Notes: generated by a model from the sequence alone, not told the origin. A stretch of 6,826 nucleotides of DNA from Bacteriovoracaceae bacterium (GCA_947475645.1 CANJNU010000049.1:1-6826), one strand, 5' to 3'; counted from the first letter of the stretch, positions 1 to 6,100 are shown. Numbers and translations are program-made.

Positions 1-2
1 CC

Positions 3-230
3 TATGACGTAATCTTCATGGATATTCAGATGCCTATTATGGATGGAATTACTGCGGCTCAGGAGATTCGAAAGTTAGGGATCAGTACCCCCATCGTAGC
101 CATGACGGCTAATGCGCTTTTCGCAGATGTTGATCGTGCAAAAGCGGCCGGCATGACCGATTATATTACCAAGCCCATAAAGAAGGAATACATTGAAAAG
201 GTTCTGAAGGTAATTATGCCGGCGAGTTAA
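3..230 (+). CDS. C-terminal receiver (REC) domain, 5'-truncated; probably the end of a hybrid sensor histidine kinase
   Basis: The reading frame is already open at the left edge, so the start lies outside the window; 75 C-terminal residues are visible. They form the second half of a CheY-like receiver. The phospho-accepting Asp is residue 7 of the fragment, in the motif FMDIQMPIMDG. The conserved switch Thr is residue 35 (AMTAN), and the conserved Lys-Pro is at 57-58 (TKP). The protein ends about 17 residues after that Lys, as expected for a receiver with nothing behind it. The MDxQMPxMDG wording and the position at the very C-terminus are typical of receivers of hybrid histidine kinases, so a kinase upstream is inferred, not seen. 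A stand-alone or multi-receiver regulator is the alternative. The convergent neighbour carries an HPt domain, the natural next relay partner. Certain as a receiver, moderate as part of a hybrid kinase. Confidence 0.9.
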   Translation, partial: YDVIFMDIQMPIMDGITAAQEIRKLGISTPIVAMTANALFADVDRAKAAGMTDYITKPIKKEYIEKVLKVIMPAS

Positions 231-263
231 CTCGGGTCCGAGCTGTGGGGCAGAATCACAAGC

Positions 264-1022
264 CTAGCGGCGACCAAAAATCAAATTTCTGATCTTAGTG
301 TTCAGGTGGTCCATGGTCAGCGGCTTGATAATGTAGTCGTTTACGCCCAATTTAATTGCCTTCATAATGTCTTCTTTTTCTTCTCGGCCCGTAACCATCA
401 CGAAGGGAGTGCTCTTTAAATTTGGGTTGTTTCTCATAGCTTGTAAGATTTGATCACCCTTTACGTCGGGCATCTCCCAGTCACAAAGAACGAGGTCGTA
501 TTTATTCTTCAACATGAGTTCGAGAGCGATCCGTCCATTTTCCGCAAGGTCGATCGTAATGGACTTAAAAAGCTGTGTGAGTCCGGTCTTCCCGAATTCA
601 CGCGCAAATTCTACATCATCGATAATGAGTACCCGTTTGCTTGCTCCAGTAGAATCTTCCATTGTAGCTCCATCCATGTCTTCGTGCAGGTTGAGTAGGC
701 GAAGAATGATGCCTTTATAGGCAATATTAATTTCTGCCCAGTCGATTGAGGCCTTAACTAGTTTTTCAAGTTCAGCAGTTTGTTCTGCTTCTTCGGAGAG
801 TCCACTATTGGCCAGAACCCCTTTGAGTGCATGGAGGCCTTGGCTCGCAAGCTCCGTGTCTTTTGCTGTGATGGCCGTGTCGAGCTTGCCGATCAGTTCG
901 AGGGCGTTTCTCTCAAACTTTTCTATTAAACTGTTCGCGGCTTCGGCTGGAAATCCGCAGCCCGCGAAATAACTTTTAATGCTTTGAATGAGACGGCTAT
1001 TGATTTGAAGTCTAGCAGACAC
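264..1022 (-). CDS. HPt-receiver phosphorelay protein
   Basis: With the GTG start at 1022 this is a 252-residue cytoplasmic protein. Residues about 10-115 are a helical histidine phosphotransfer (HPt) domain; the phospho-accepting His64 lies in the motif HALKG. Residues about 129-252 are a CheY-like receiver: acidic pocket Asp135-Asp136 (IIDD), phospho-acceptor Asp181 (LCDWEMP), switch Thr211 (MVTG) and Lys233 (IIKP). A short acidic linker joins the two. No DNA-binding or enzymatic output domain follows, so it should pass or store phosphoryl groups, or act by protein contact. The same frame is open back to an ATG at 1154 (296 aa). That ATG has no Shine-Dalgarno, adds 44 residues that look like no domain, and lies 5 bases from the divergent ferredoxin start. 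GTG-1022 is preceded by AAGGGGAG at a 7-nt spacing. It is convergent with a probable hybrid kinase, which suggests one relay; that pairing is inferred. Confidence 0.9.
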   Translation of the reverse strand: MSARLQINSRLIQSIKSYFAGCGFPAEAANSLIEKFERNALELIGKLDTAITAKDTELASQGLHALKGVLANSGLSEEAEQTAELEKLVKASIDWAEINIAYKGIILRLLNLHEDMDGATMEDSTGASKRVLIIDDVEFAREFGKTGLTQLFKSITIDLAENGRIALELMLKNKYDLVLCDWEMPDVKGDQILQAMRNNPNLKSTPFVMVTGREEKEDIMKAIKLGVNDYIIKPLTMDHLNTKIRNLIFGRR

Positions 1023-1029
1023 GCATACG

Positions 1030-1037
1030 CTCCCCTT
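1030..1037 (-). promoter_or_regulatory. Shine-Dalgarno that favours the GTG-1022 start
   Basis: On the minus strand AAGGGGAG sits 7 nt before an in-frame GTG (1022-1020). No comparable purine run precedes the in-frame ATG at 1154. An out-of-frame ATG lies between this site and the GTG, but it reaches a stop after three sense codons. This is the main sequence argument for the shorter form of the HPt-receiver protein. Confidence 0.6.
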
Positions 1038-1144
1038 GAGTGAGAAATGGTCTATTCGGTAAGTGTAACGCTTTGTTTGGGATTTGAAACTCTGTTTTGC
1101 AGCTGACTCAATCGAATCAGGGTGATAGAAAATTGTCGGAGCCT

Positions 1145-1150
1145 GGGAGG
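1145..1150 (+). promoter_or_regulatory. Shine-Dalgarno of the ferredoxin gene
   Basis: GGGAGG lies 9 nt before the ATG at 1160 and fixes that start. The frame continues open upstream to another ATG at 1097, but the extra 21 residues have no counterpart in this ferredoxin family, whose members begin just before the first cysteine motif. Confidence 0.65.
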
Positions 1151-1159
1151 CCATTGATT

Positions 1160-1453
1160 ATGTCAGACAGTCGCAATTTAGATACTCATCTTTTCATTTG
1201 TACGAACTTGAAGGAGAAAGGGATTTCGTGTGGGGCCAGGGGAAGTGTAGAGCTACGGGAGCGTGTGAAGAAAGTTTGTCAGGAGGAGGGGCGGGGCTGG
1301 CATGGCCGCGTCCGGGTGAACGCCTCGGGCTGTTTGGGGCGATGTAGCGAAGGAATTGCAGCTGTATTTTATCCTCAAGCCGAGTGGCTGGTGAATCTTA
1401 AAGCGCACGATGAGAGCCTTCTGGAGGGCAAGCTGTCGAGTCTTCTCGATTAA
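1160..1453 (+). CDS. Thioredoxin-like [2Fe-2S] ferredoxin
   Basis: A 97-residue protein of the thioredoxin-fold [2Fe-2S] ferredoxin family (COG3411 type), a small soluble electron carrier. The four expected cluster ligands are visible: Cys14 (HLFICTN), Cys24 (SCGARG), and Cys58 and Cys62 in the signature SGCLGRCSEG. The beta-strand that follows (residues about 67-79, AVFYPQAEWL) is also typical. The length matches short family members that consist of the domain alone. A fifth cysteine, Cys40, is outside the ligand pattern. The start at 1160 follows a good Shine-Dalgarno. It is divergent from the HPt-receiver gene and followed at 1590 by a hydrolase gene on the same strand, but the 136-bp gap argues against tight coupling. 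The redox partner cannot be told from the neighbourhood; nothing nearby is an obvious oxidoreductase. Confidence 0.93.
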   Translation: MSDSRNLDTHLFICTNLKEKGISCGARGSVELRERVKKVCQEEGRGWHGRVRVNASGCLGRCSEGIAAVFYPQAEWLVNLKAHDESLLEGKLSSLLD

Positions 1454-1461
1454 TGAGGTGG

Positions 1462-1517
1462 GGTGCGTCCGGCCTGACACATAAGCCGCGTTTGATTTAA
1501 TATTGACGCGGCGCACC
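1462..1517. repeat. Nested inverted repeat between the ferredoxin and hydrolase genes
   Basis: Two 6-bp inverted pairs are nested: GGTGCG (1462-1467) with CGCACC (1512-1517), and CCGCGT (1486-1491) with ACGCGG (1506-1511). The right arms are contiguous; the left arms are separated by 18 nt, and the inner loop of 14 nt is AT-rich. It begins 9 bp after the ferredoxin stop. There is no T-run after it, so it is not a clear intrinsic terminator. It could be an mRNA 3' structure, a Rho-dependent end, a protein-binding site, or chance. Confidence 0.35.
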
Positions 1518-1581
1518 ACTCAAGAGATTCTAAATGCATCCGGTGTAATTTCGCGTCGGTGTCTTGGGATCTCATGATGTG

Positions 1582-1586
1582 AGGAG
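1582..1586 (+). promoter_or_regulatory. Shine-Dalgarno of the hydrolase gene
   Basis: AGGAG lies 6 nt before the ATG at 1593 and only 3 nt before the in-frame ATG at 1590. Spacing favours the second of these two adjacent start codons; the protein differs by one methionine. Confidence 0.6.
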
Positions 1587-1592
1587 AGTATG

Positions 1593-2636
1593 ATGGCTTA
1601 TACAAAACGGAATGGAATCTGGGCGTTAGGAGCGTTGCTCTTAGTAGGTTGGGCAACCGAGGCTCGAGCGTATTACTGCTACATCTTTGTGCATGGAAGG
1701 CAGGACAATACGAACACTCTGACCAGCTATGCTTCTGCTTCGAGTTACTGGAAAGGCCAAAATACGGGTTGGTTCAATAACGATATAGGAAATTATGGAG
1801 ATGGAATTGCTAGAATTACAGGAAATGGAGTCCACAAATTTTATGTAATTGGATACGACGGAACAAAAAGCTACCTTTCGCAATCGGTTCCTGTGGCCAA
1901 AGAGATTGTGAATGCTGCTACGGCAGGAAGCAAAGACAAAGGCGGCTTTTCGTGTGGAACGCCCACCAAGTATATCGTAGTAGCTCACAGCATGGGCAAC
2001 GCAGTGATGGACTTTATTTTAGGTAACGCTCGAACGACAGATGCTAACTACGGCTATGGTGCAAGCGGTACGTTGTTTGCTGTTGCAGCAAGTAAGATTA
2101 CTAACGTTCAATCGCTTGCAGGAGCTCACCGAGGTACGAAAGCCGCCGATGCGGCTTGTGGAAGTGCAAGTGCTCTTTCGAACTTTCTCGCAAGTTGGGT
2201 TTCGCCCTGTAACGATGGAGCCACCTGGCTTCAAACGGCATCGAACTGGCAAGTCAGCACGTATTCGAATGCTCCTTTGAAGCCGATCTATCTTTATGGC
2301 GGGTACGAGGGAATGGCAGATAGTGCAATGCTTCCTGGTGAAGACGACGGGGTCGTTACCCACGCAGGTGCATTTGCTTGTTCGGGTGACGCGAACGCTT
2401 CGTATTCGAATGGCAATGTTTGCTCGAATTCGTACCATCAAGAAGCAAGCGGATTCTATAATCGAAGTGCCGCCCATGAGAATCACTCCGACATCAGGAA
2501 TGGCTCGGACGTGGATAGAAGGTACTCGGTAGCGAGTGGTGGAACGTGCTCGACAAAAACCTGCTTCTTCTTAAGTGAGCTGAGTTATAAACCCTGCTCT
2601 GCGACTGTAGACGAGATTGCTTGCGCAACCAAGTAA
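1593..2636 (+). CDS. Secreted alpha/beta-hydrolase, lipase/esterase type
   Basis: A 347-residue exported protein. The first 26 residues are a Sec signal peptide: basic start (AYTKR), hydrophobic core ALGALLLVGW and probable cleavage after EARA. The mature part opens with a hydrophobic strand running into the oxyanion-type motif FVHGRQDN (about residues 32-39). The nucleophile elbow is AHSMGN with Ser133, where Ala replaces the first Gly of the common GxSxG. A lipase-like acid segment LPGEDDGVVT follows (Asp251 or Asp252), and His295 or His298 (AAHENHSD) is the likely catalytic His. This makes it a probable serine lipase or esterase acting in the periplasm or outside; the substrate is unknown. 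Ten cysteines lie in the mature chain, an even number, consistent with up to five disulfides. It is probably monocistronic, ending at a strong terminator. The family looks related to alpha/beta-hydrolase lipases, but I cannot name the exact subfamily. Confidence 0.85.
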   Translation: MAYTKRNGIWALGALLLVGWATEARAYYCYIFVHGRQDNTNTLTSYASASSYWKGQNTGWFNNDIGNYGDGIARITGNGVHKFYVIGYDGTKSYLSQSVPVAKEIVNAATAGSKDKGGFSCGTPTKYIVVAHSMGNAVMDFILGNARTTDANYGYGASGTLFAVAASKITNVQSLAGAHRGTKAADAACGSASALSNFLASWVSPCNDGATWLQTASNWQVSTYSNAPLKPIYLYGGYEGMADSAMLPGEDDGVVTHAGAFACSGDANASYSNGNVCSNSYHQEASGFYNRSAAHENHSDIRNGSDVDRRYSVASGGTCSTKTCFFLSELSYKPCSATVDEIACATK

Positions 2637-2670
2637 GCACGCTCGGTAGATCTTGAACTCTAACACCTAC

Positions 2671-2707
2671 AAACGGCCGAACTTCAAGGTTCGGCCGTTT
2701 TCTTTTT
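2671..2707 (+). terminator. Intrinsic (Rho-independent) terminator of the hydrolase gene
   Basis: A perfect 12-bp stem, AAACGGCCGAAC (2671-2682) with GTTCGGCCGTTT (2689-2700), encloses the 6-nt loop TTCAAG and is followed directly by TCTTTTT. It starts 34 bp after the hydrolase stop codon. No A-run precedes the left arm apart from the stem itself, so it works mainly on the plus strand. It separates the hydrolase from the HPF/cold-shock gene, which therefore needs its own promoter in the short space before 2736 or depends on readthrough. Confidence 0.95.
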
Positions 2708-2735
2708 GCGGCAAGGGCGTTGCAAGAGTTGGGGC

Positions 2736-3299
2736 ATGCCTGTTCCTACTCAACTCGTTTTTCATGGTTTTGGTCCTTCGCCCGCGTTGGCGGCTCTTGT
2801 TCATCAGAATGTGGACCGCCTCAGCCGTCATCAGTTCAGAATAACAAGCTGTCGGGTTACGCTCGATAAGCCGCATCAACATCATCGAAAAGGAAATCTC
2901 TTTTCAGTGCGTGTGGATCTACGAATTCCTGGACTCCAAATCGTCGTTACTCGAAGCCCTGATCTGCATCAAGCCCATCAAGATATGCGAGTACTGATTC
3001 ACGACGTGTTCGACGAGGCGTGTCGTCGATTAAGTCAGGTTTCGGGCCGAAGACGTGATCACGATCGGCATTCGGAGCCGTCCAGGCCCCTTATCGTGGG
3101 GCGGGTGATTCGAATGGTGCGTGAGCCCGGAGTGAATGAAGGATACGGATTTATTCAAACTCAAGACGGGCGCGAAGTTTACTTCAACGGCAAGAGCGTT
3201 CTGGATAAAAAGTTCGATCGTCTGAAAATAGGGGTGAGGGTTCGATTCGCTGAAGAAATAGGAGAGAATGGGCCGCAAGCGAGTACCGTTCGAGCTTAG
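2736..3299 (+). CDS. HPF/RaiA-like ribosome-associated protein fused to a cold-shock domain
   Basis: A 187-residue cytoplasmic protein with two domains. Residues about 5-105 resemble the HPF/RaiA (YfiA) fold: an opening beta-strand (QLVFHGF), a helix, the strand SCRVTLDKP, the strand FSVRVDLRIPG, and a final helix (HQDMRVLIHDVFDEACRRL). After a basic linker (GRRRDHDRH), residues about 119-187 form a cold-shock OB-fold. RNP1 is GYGFI with its conserved aromatics, and an RNP2-like strand is VYFNGKSVL. HPF domains bind the decoding region of 30S subunits and silence or protect ribosomes; cold-shock domains bind single-stranded RNA. This fusion is known elsewhere in bacteria. The dimerising C-terminal domain of long HPF is absent. 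The ATG at 2736 is chosen because AAGAG precedes it by 7 nt and homology starts there; the frame runs back to a TTG inside the terminator T-run, which is rejected. Confidence 0.87.
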   Translation: MPVPTQLVFHGFGPSPALAALVHQNVDRLSRHQFRITSCRVTLDKPHQHHRKGNLFSVRVDLRIPGLQIVVTRSPDLHQAHQDMRVLIHDVFDEACRRLSQVSGRRRDHDRHSEPSRPLIVGRVIRMVREPGVNEGYGFIQTQDGREVYFNGKSVLDKKFDRLKIGVRVRFAEEIGENGPQASTVRA

Positions 3300-3304
3300 G
3301 CTCG
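3291..3304. other. Hairpin over the overlapping stop codons of two convergent genes
   Basis: CGAGC (3291-3295) and GCTCG (3300-3304) pair around the 4-nt loop TTAG (3296-3299). The loop holds both stop codons: TAG of the HPF/cold-shock gene on the plus strand and TAA of the 394-residue gene on the minus strand. Neither strand has a T-run, so terminator activity is doubtful. It may only reflect two tightly packed gene ends. Confidence 0.4.
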
Positions 3305-4480
3305 CGAGGGAATGTCGTCCAGAAGTCGAAGGGCCTCTTGATGCCATTTTCTCTCGAAACGATCCTGCGGCGTTTCCAATATTAACCTAAAGGACCGATT
3401 TTTTCGCAACGACTTCAGTTCAGGATGATCAAGGTTCGGAATGTTTTCGAGAATCCCAGCGATGGCTCGGCCGTATCCGATTGTTCTGGAGAGTCGAGTC
3501 CATCCTTGAATAAGCGCCTCGATCACTTCCGTAAATTCGGGCGAATTTTTAAGTGTTTGAGCCAACTCGAAGCCCCAGGAATCAAAAAATGGACCGATGG
3601 GTATAAGAAATGCGCGATTCTGCCGTAAAATACGAGGTTTTCTGAGTGCAAAGTGGCGATGGTTCTCTGCAGCCATCGATGTTCCTTCGAGGGTAGATTT
3701 GTAGAGTTCTCCGGCAACCCAAAGTCTCCCTTGGTGTCTTAGCTTCTTGTTCGAATCGAAGGGCGAGGCGGTGAGTTTGTAGTAATCAAGGCGAAGCGGA
3801 TCGGTTACCGATAGATCCCACATGTCCATCACACGGTCTAGATCACCAAAATTATGCGCGATGCTAGCACAGGCTTTGAGTGCATTAAGTCCATCGCCCG
3901 CTCGCCAAAGACTTCCAAAAATTTCGGACTCGCGGTGCACTTCTTCTGAGATGGATTGGTGCAGTCTTTCTTTCATCTGCTTTGCGGCACTGCTTTGGTA
4001 TTGAGCCATTGCTCCATAGGCACCACATGCGACGGTAAACCACTCTCCAGAATGTCCTGAGAGCACCTCTTTTTCAAATGAGGAACCCGAAGCTCCGCGC
4101 GTCCATCGTTCGGATACGCGAGTAAAATCCCAGCTGCGGGTATCCAGAATAAATTCAGCCATAGCCAGTGCTGACTCGAGCGAAGCGGGATGAGCCCAAA
4201 GATTTTTTCGAATTGGGTTATCGACGTCAGTGGGCACTGGGGTGGCGCATGTGAGATAATGCGACGAGACGCAAAGCTGATAGTAGTCAGGCAGGCCGAG
4301 ATGTTCGAAAGAAGGGGGCGGCTGATGATTCAACTCCGGGGTTAAGGTTCTAAGAAGTCGGGCGGGCGGAAAACTATCCCAAGTGAGTGCGAGAGTATCC
4401 GTGCCAAAAAGATAAGGCATGGTATTTCGCACTTGAGAGATGAGCAGTTCGGGCTGAATACCCTTATAATCCTGGGTCAT
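3296..4480 (-). CDS. Uncharacterised 394-residue cytoplasmic protein
   Basis: I do not recognise a family. The protein has no signal peptide or membrane segment and is predicted to be soluble, largely helical and rich in Trp, Tyr and His. The middle looks most like a conserved core: SGHSGEWFTVACGAYG (141-156), a charged helix ending EEVHRESEIFGSLW (179-192), AHNFGDLDRVMDMWDL (208-223), LRLDYYKLTASPFD (229-242), and IPIGPFFDSWGFEL (293-306). These motifs carry clustered His and Glu (His143, Glu146, Glu179, His182, Glu184, His209) that could be a metal or active site, but no known signature is matched. It starts 17 bp after the stop of the upstream envelope-protein gene, so the two are likely co-transcribed. 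The Shine-Dalgarno is weak, which suggests translational coupling. Its end overlaps the convergent HPF/cold-shock gene by 4 bp. Real coding is supported by the long frame, operon packing and protein-like composition. Confidence 0.8.
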   Translation of the reverse strand: MTQDYKGIQPELLISQVRNTMPYLFGTDTLALTWDSFPPARLLRTLTPELNHQPPPSFEHLGLPDYYQLCVSSHYLTCATPVPTDVDNPIRKNLWAHPASLESALAMAEFILDTRSWDFTRVSERWTRGASGSSFEKEVLSGHSGEWFTVACGAYGAMAQYQSSAAKQMKERLHQSISEEVHRESEIFGSLWRAGDGLNALKACASIAHNFGDLDRVMDMWDLSVTDPLRLDYYKLTASPFDSNKKLRHQGRLWVAGELYKSTLEGTSMAAENHRHFALRKPRILRQNRAFLIPIGPFFDSWGFELAQTLKNSPEFTEVIEALIQGWTRLSRTIGYGRAIAGILENIPNLDHPELKSLRKNRSFRLILETPQDRFERKWHQEALRLLDDIPSRA

Positions 4481-4497
4481 AACTCAGTGCTTTTACC

Positions 4498-5973
4498 CTA
4501 TCGAAGAGCAAACCGGAAGCCTAGAGTGTTGCTGAGTAAGCTCATTTTGACTTCGACTACGCCCGTCGCCTGAGCTTGGGTGTAGGCCAGGTCCCAGGTA
4601 AGGTCAAAACGAGGGAATCGATAGCTTGCGCCGGTGGCTACTTCGATATTTTGAAGGTTGGGGAGTCGGGGAGCGTCGAAAATCATCGCGTATTTCAGGT
4701 ACGTATTCCAAATGCGCGAGCTTGCTGGAGCAGAGCCTAAGTTAAATACCCACTGTGGCCCAGCCAAACTTGCGACCCCGTAAGTCTGGCTTCCTACGAT
4801 CATTCCCCAGAAGTACGCTCCCATGCTGATGCTTTTTCTGAGCGATTCTGGCGACTTCTCGGCATTGTTTAACGCGTAGCCTGCTCGCACTCCGGCGCCG
4901 TAGAAGCGAGGGGCTGGCGTACCTGTGGGGGCTGCAGTAGAAATCGGGAGCGCCGTGATGAATCCGTAAGCACCGAAGTCCCAACGTGGGGTATTGGGCT
5001 GAAAGCGAGCGTCTGCTTTTGCTGTCGCTGCTATCTGTGAAATGGAGATGGGCTGTGTGGGTTCATTGTAGTTGAGCTGACTGATTTGCGAAGAAACTGC
5101 AAAGTTCCACTTTTGGGTCAGTTTGGAAGCAGATGGACGAGCCGCCGTGAAAATCACTGGAGGCGGAAGGGGCTGGGGAGCGACTCGAGACGATGCGAGT
5201 GGGGCGGGATGAACAGGAGGATTCCAAGCAATTTCCATCTCGAGCTTTCGCTTCTGTTGATCAATGATGGGGAAGCTGTGAAGTCCGATCGGAGACTTAC
5301 CGAGCAAAGCAGACTGAGTTGAAATTTTGAACTCGGCAAGGAGTGGGTGAATCACCGTCCAGCCCACTTCAGCGCGTTTCAATGAAGCGCTGGATGCCTT
5401 AAATTGTGACGATGGAAAGAAAAGGCTGATCTTCCAGGATTCGGCGTCAGTTGTGCAGCGAACCCAGCTGCTCTCAGGAAACTTCCCGGGCGCGATCGAT
5501 CTGAGTTGAAACGGCTTTTGGCTGCAAGCCGCCTCGATCTCGTAGAAGGGAGAGGTTTTCTGAATACGAACGAGATAGCTCGAAAGCGAGCTGCCGAGTT
5601 GTATGGGGCGATTGAGCTCGGAAAGGGGAATCGCAAAGTCTTTTCCCTCGAGCCTGAAGTTGATCACGGGCTCGGCCTCGGTATTCTTCCATGTCCAGGT
5701 AGCAGAAATTAGCTCTTTTTTAAGGTGCACCTTACCGTCTGGAGTGATCTCTCTGAGTTGGAGTCCCGTCGTTTTCGTAGGGGTTGGAATTTGGTTTCGT
5801 TCATTTGTGTTTGACACAAATGGAAGTGCGTTGAGAGACGACGCATTTCCTTCAGGTTTTCTGGGTATGAATGAAGGTGTTGTGTCCGTGAGTGTGCCGG
5901 CGCGTATTCTGAGCGGTGTGAGCGCGATAATGAGTATGAATAACGCATTTACGGTCAGTCGTGGGTGCGGCAT
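4498..5973 (-). CDS. Exported protein: periplasmic domain, Pro-rich linker and probable outer-membrane beta-barrel; unknown function
   Basis: A 491-residue protein that I do not recognise by name. Residues 1-25 are a signal peptide (core ALFILIIALTPL, likely cleavage after RIRA). There is no lipobox Cys. Residues about 26-245 are a Ser/Thr-rich, beta-strand-rich region, with Cys150 and Cys173 able to form one disulfide. A proline-rich stretch at about 251-273 (including PQPLPPPVIF) looks like a flexible linker. Residues about 286-491 hold roughly ten amphipathic beta-strands alternating with short turns, with many Gly and aromatic residues, for example RWDFGAYGFI, ISMGAYFWGM, FDLTWDLAYT and NTLGFRFAL. 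This is the look of a small outer-membrane barrel, although the chain ends Ala-Leu-Arg, not in the usual terminal Phe. It is first in an operon with the 394-residue gene. The ATG has no good Shine-Dalgarno and lies behind an AT-rich leader. Confidence 0.82.
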   Translation of the reverse strand: MPHPRLTVNALFILIIALTPLRIRAGTLTDTTPSFIPRKPEGNASSLNALPFVSNTNERNQIPTPTKTTGLQLREITPDGKVHLKKELISATWTWKNTEAEPVINFRLEGKDFAIPLSELNRPIQLGSSLSSYLVRIQKTSPFYEIEAACSQKPFQLRSIAPGKFPESSWVRCTTDAESWKISLFFPSSQFKASSASLKRAEVGWTVIHPLLAEFKISTQSALLGKSPIGLHSFPIIDQQKRKLEMEIAWNPPVHPAPLASSRVAPQPLPPPVIFTAARPSASKLTQKWNFAVSSQISQLNYNEPTQPISISQIAATAKADARFQPNTPRWDFGAYGFITALPISTAAPTGTPAPRFYGAGVRAGYALNNAEKSPESLRKSISMGAYFWGMIVGSQTYGVASLAGPQWVFNLGSAPASSRIWNTYLKYAMIFDAPRLPNLQNIEVATGASYRFPRFDLTWDLAYTQAQATGVVEVKMSLLSNTLGFRFALR

Positions 5974-5985
5974 GTCAGATTTTAT

Positions 5986-6014
5986 TTGACCATTTTGTTT
6001 TGCTTTTGTCTAGT
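5986..6014 (+). promoter_or_regulatory. Candidate sigma-70-type promoter for dabA
   Basis: TTGACC (5986-5991) and TCTAGT (6009-6014) are 17 bp apart. They match the -35 consensus at five of six positions and the -10 at four of six. A start near 6021 would give a leader of about 85 nt before dabA. It lies in the 132-bp AT-rich gap between dabA and the divergent envelope-protein gene. No clear promoter for the minus-strand gene could be picked out in the same gap. Confidence 0.4.
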
Positions 6015-6094
6015 TCTGCGGCTTCAAAAAATGATGAATTAATTTAAAGGAAAGTGTCTTAGTCTTGGATTTCGAGTGGGTTGGCGGAAAAAGC

Positions 6095-6100
6095 AGGAGG
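6095..6100 (+). promoter_or_regulatory. Shine-Dalgarno of dabA
   Basis: The perfect anti-16S complement AGGAGG lies 5 nt before the ATG at 6106. It fixes the start and predicts efficient translation. Confidence 0.8.

Noticed and set aside
231..242. Short inverted repeat CTCGG/CCGAG between the convergent receiver and HPt-receiver genes, as a bidirectional terminator
   Set aside because: The stem is only 4-5 bp with almost no loop, and no T-run follows on either strand.
1023..1154. N-terminal extension of the HPt-receiver protein to the ATG at 1154
   Set aside because: No Shine-Dalgarno, no domain-like sequence, and near head-to-head collision with the ferredoxin start; the GTG at 1022 is better supported.
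1097..1159. Upstream ATG at 1097 as ferredoxin start
   Set aside because: The ATG at 1160 has GGGAGG at 9 nt, and the family begins just before the first Cys motif; the extra 21 residues match nothing in it.
1503..1534. TTGACG ... TCTAAA as a promoter for the hydrolase gene
   Set aside because: The spacer is 20 bp, and at the optimal 17 bp the hexamer GATTCT is a poor -10; not strong enough to list.
1641..2532. Several open frames of 78-155 codons on both strands inside the hydrolase gene
   Set aside because: They are shadows of a gene with a clear signal peptide and hydrolase motifs; they lack Shine-Dalgarno sequences and protein-like composition.
2706..2735. TTG at 2706 as start of the HPF/cold-shock gene
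   Set aside because: It lies in the T-run of the intrinsic terminator; ATG-2736 has a Shine-Dalgarno and begins where the HPF-like strand starts.
5603..5989. 128-codon plus-strand open frame opposite the exported protein's 5' end
   Set aside because: It is antisense to the signal peptide and N-terminal region of a better supported gene and shows no recognisable motif.
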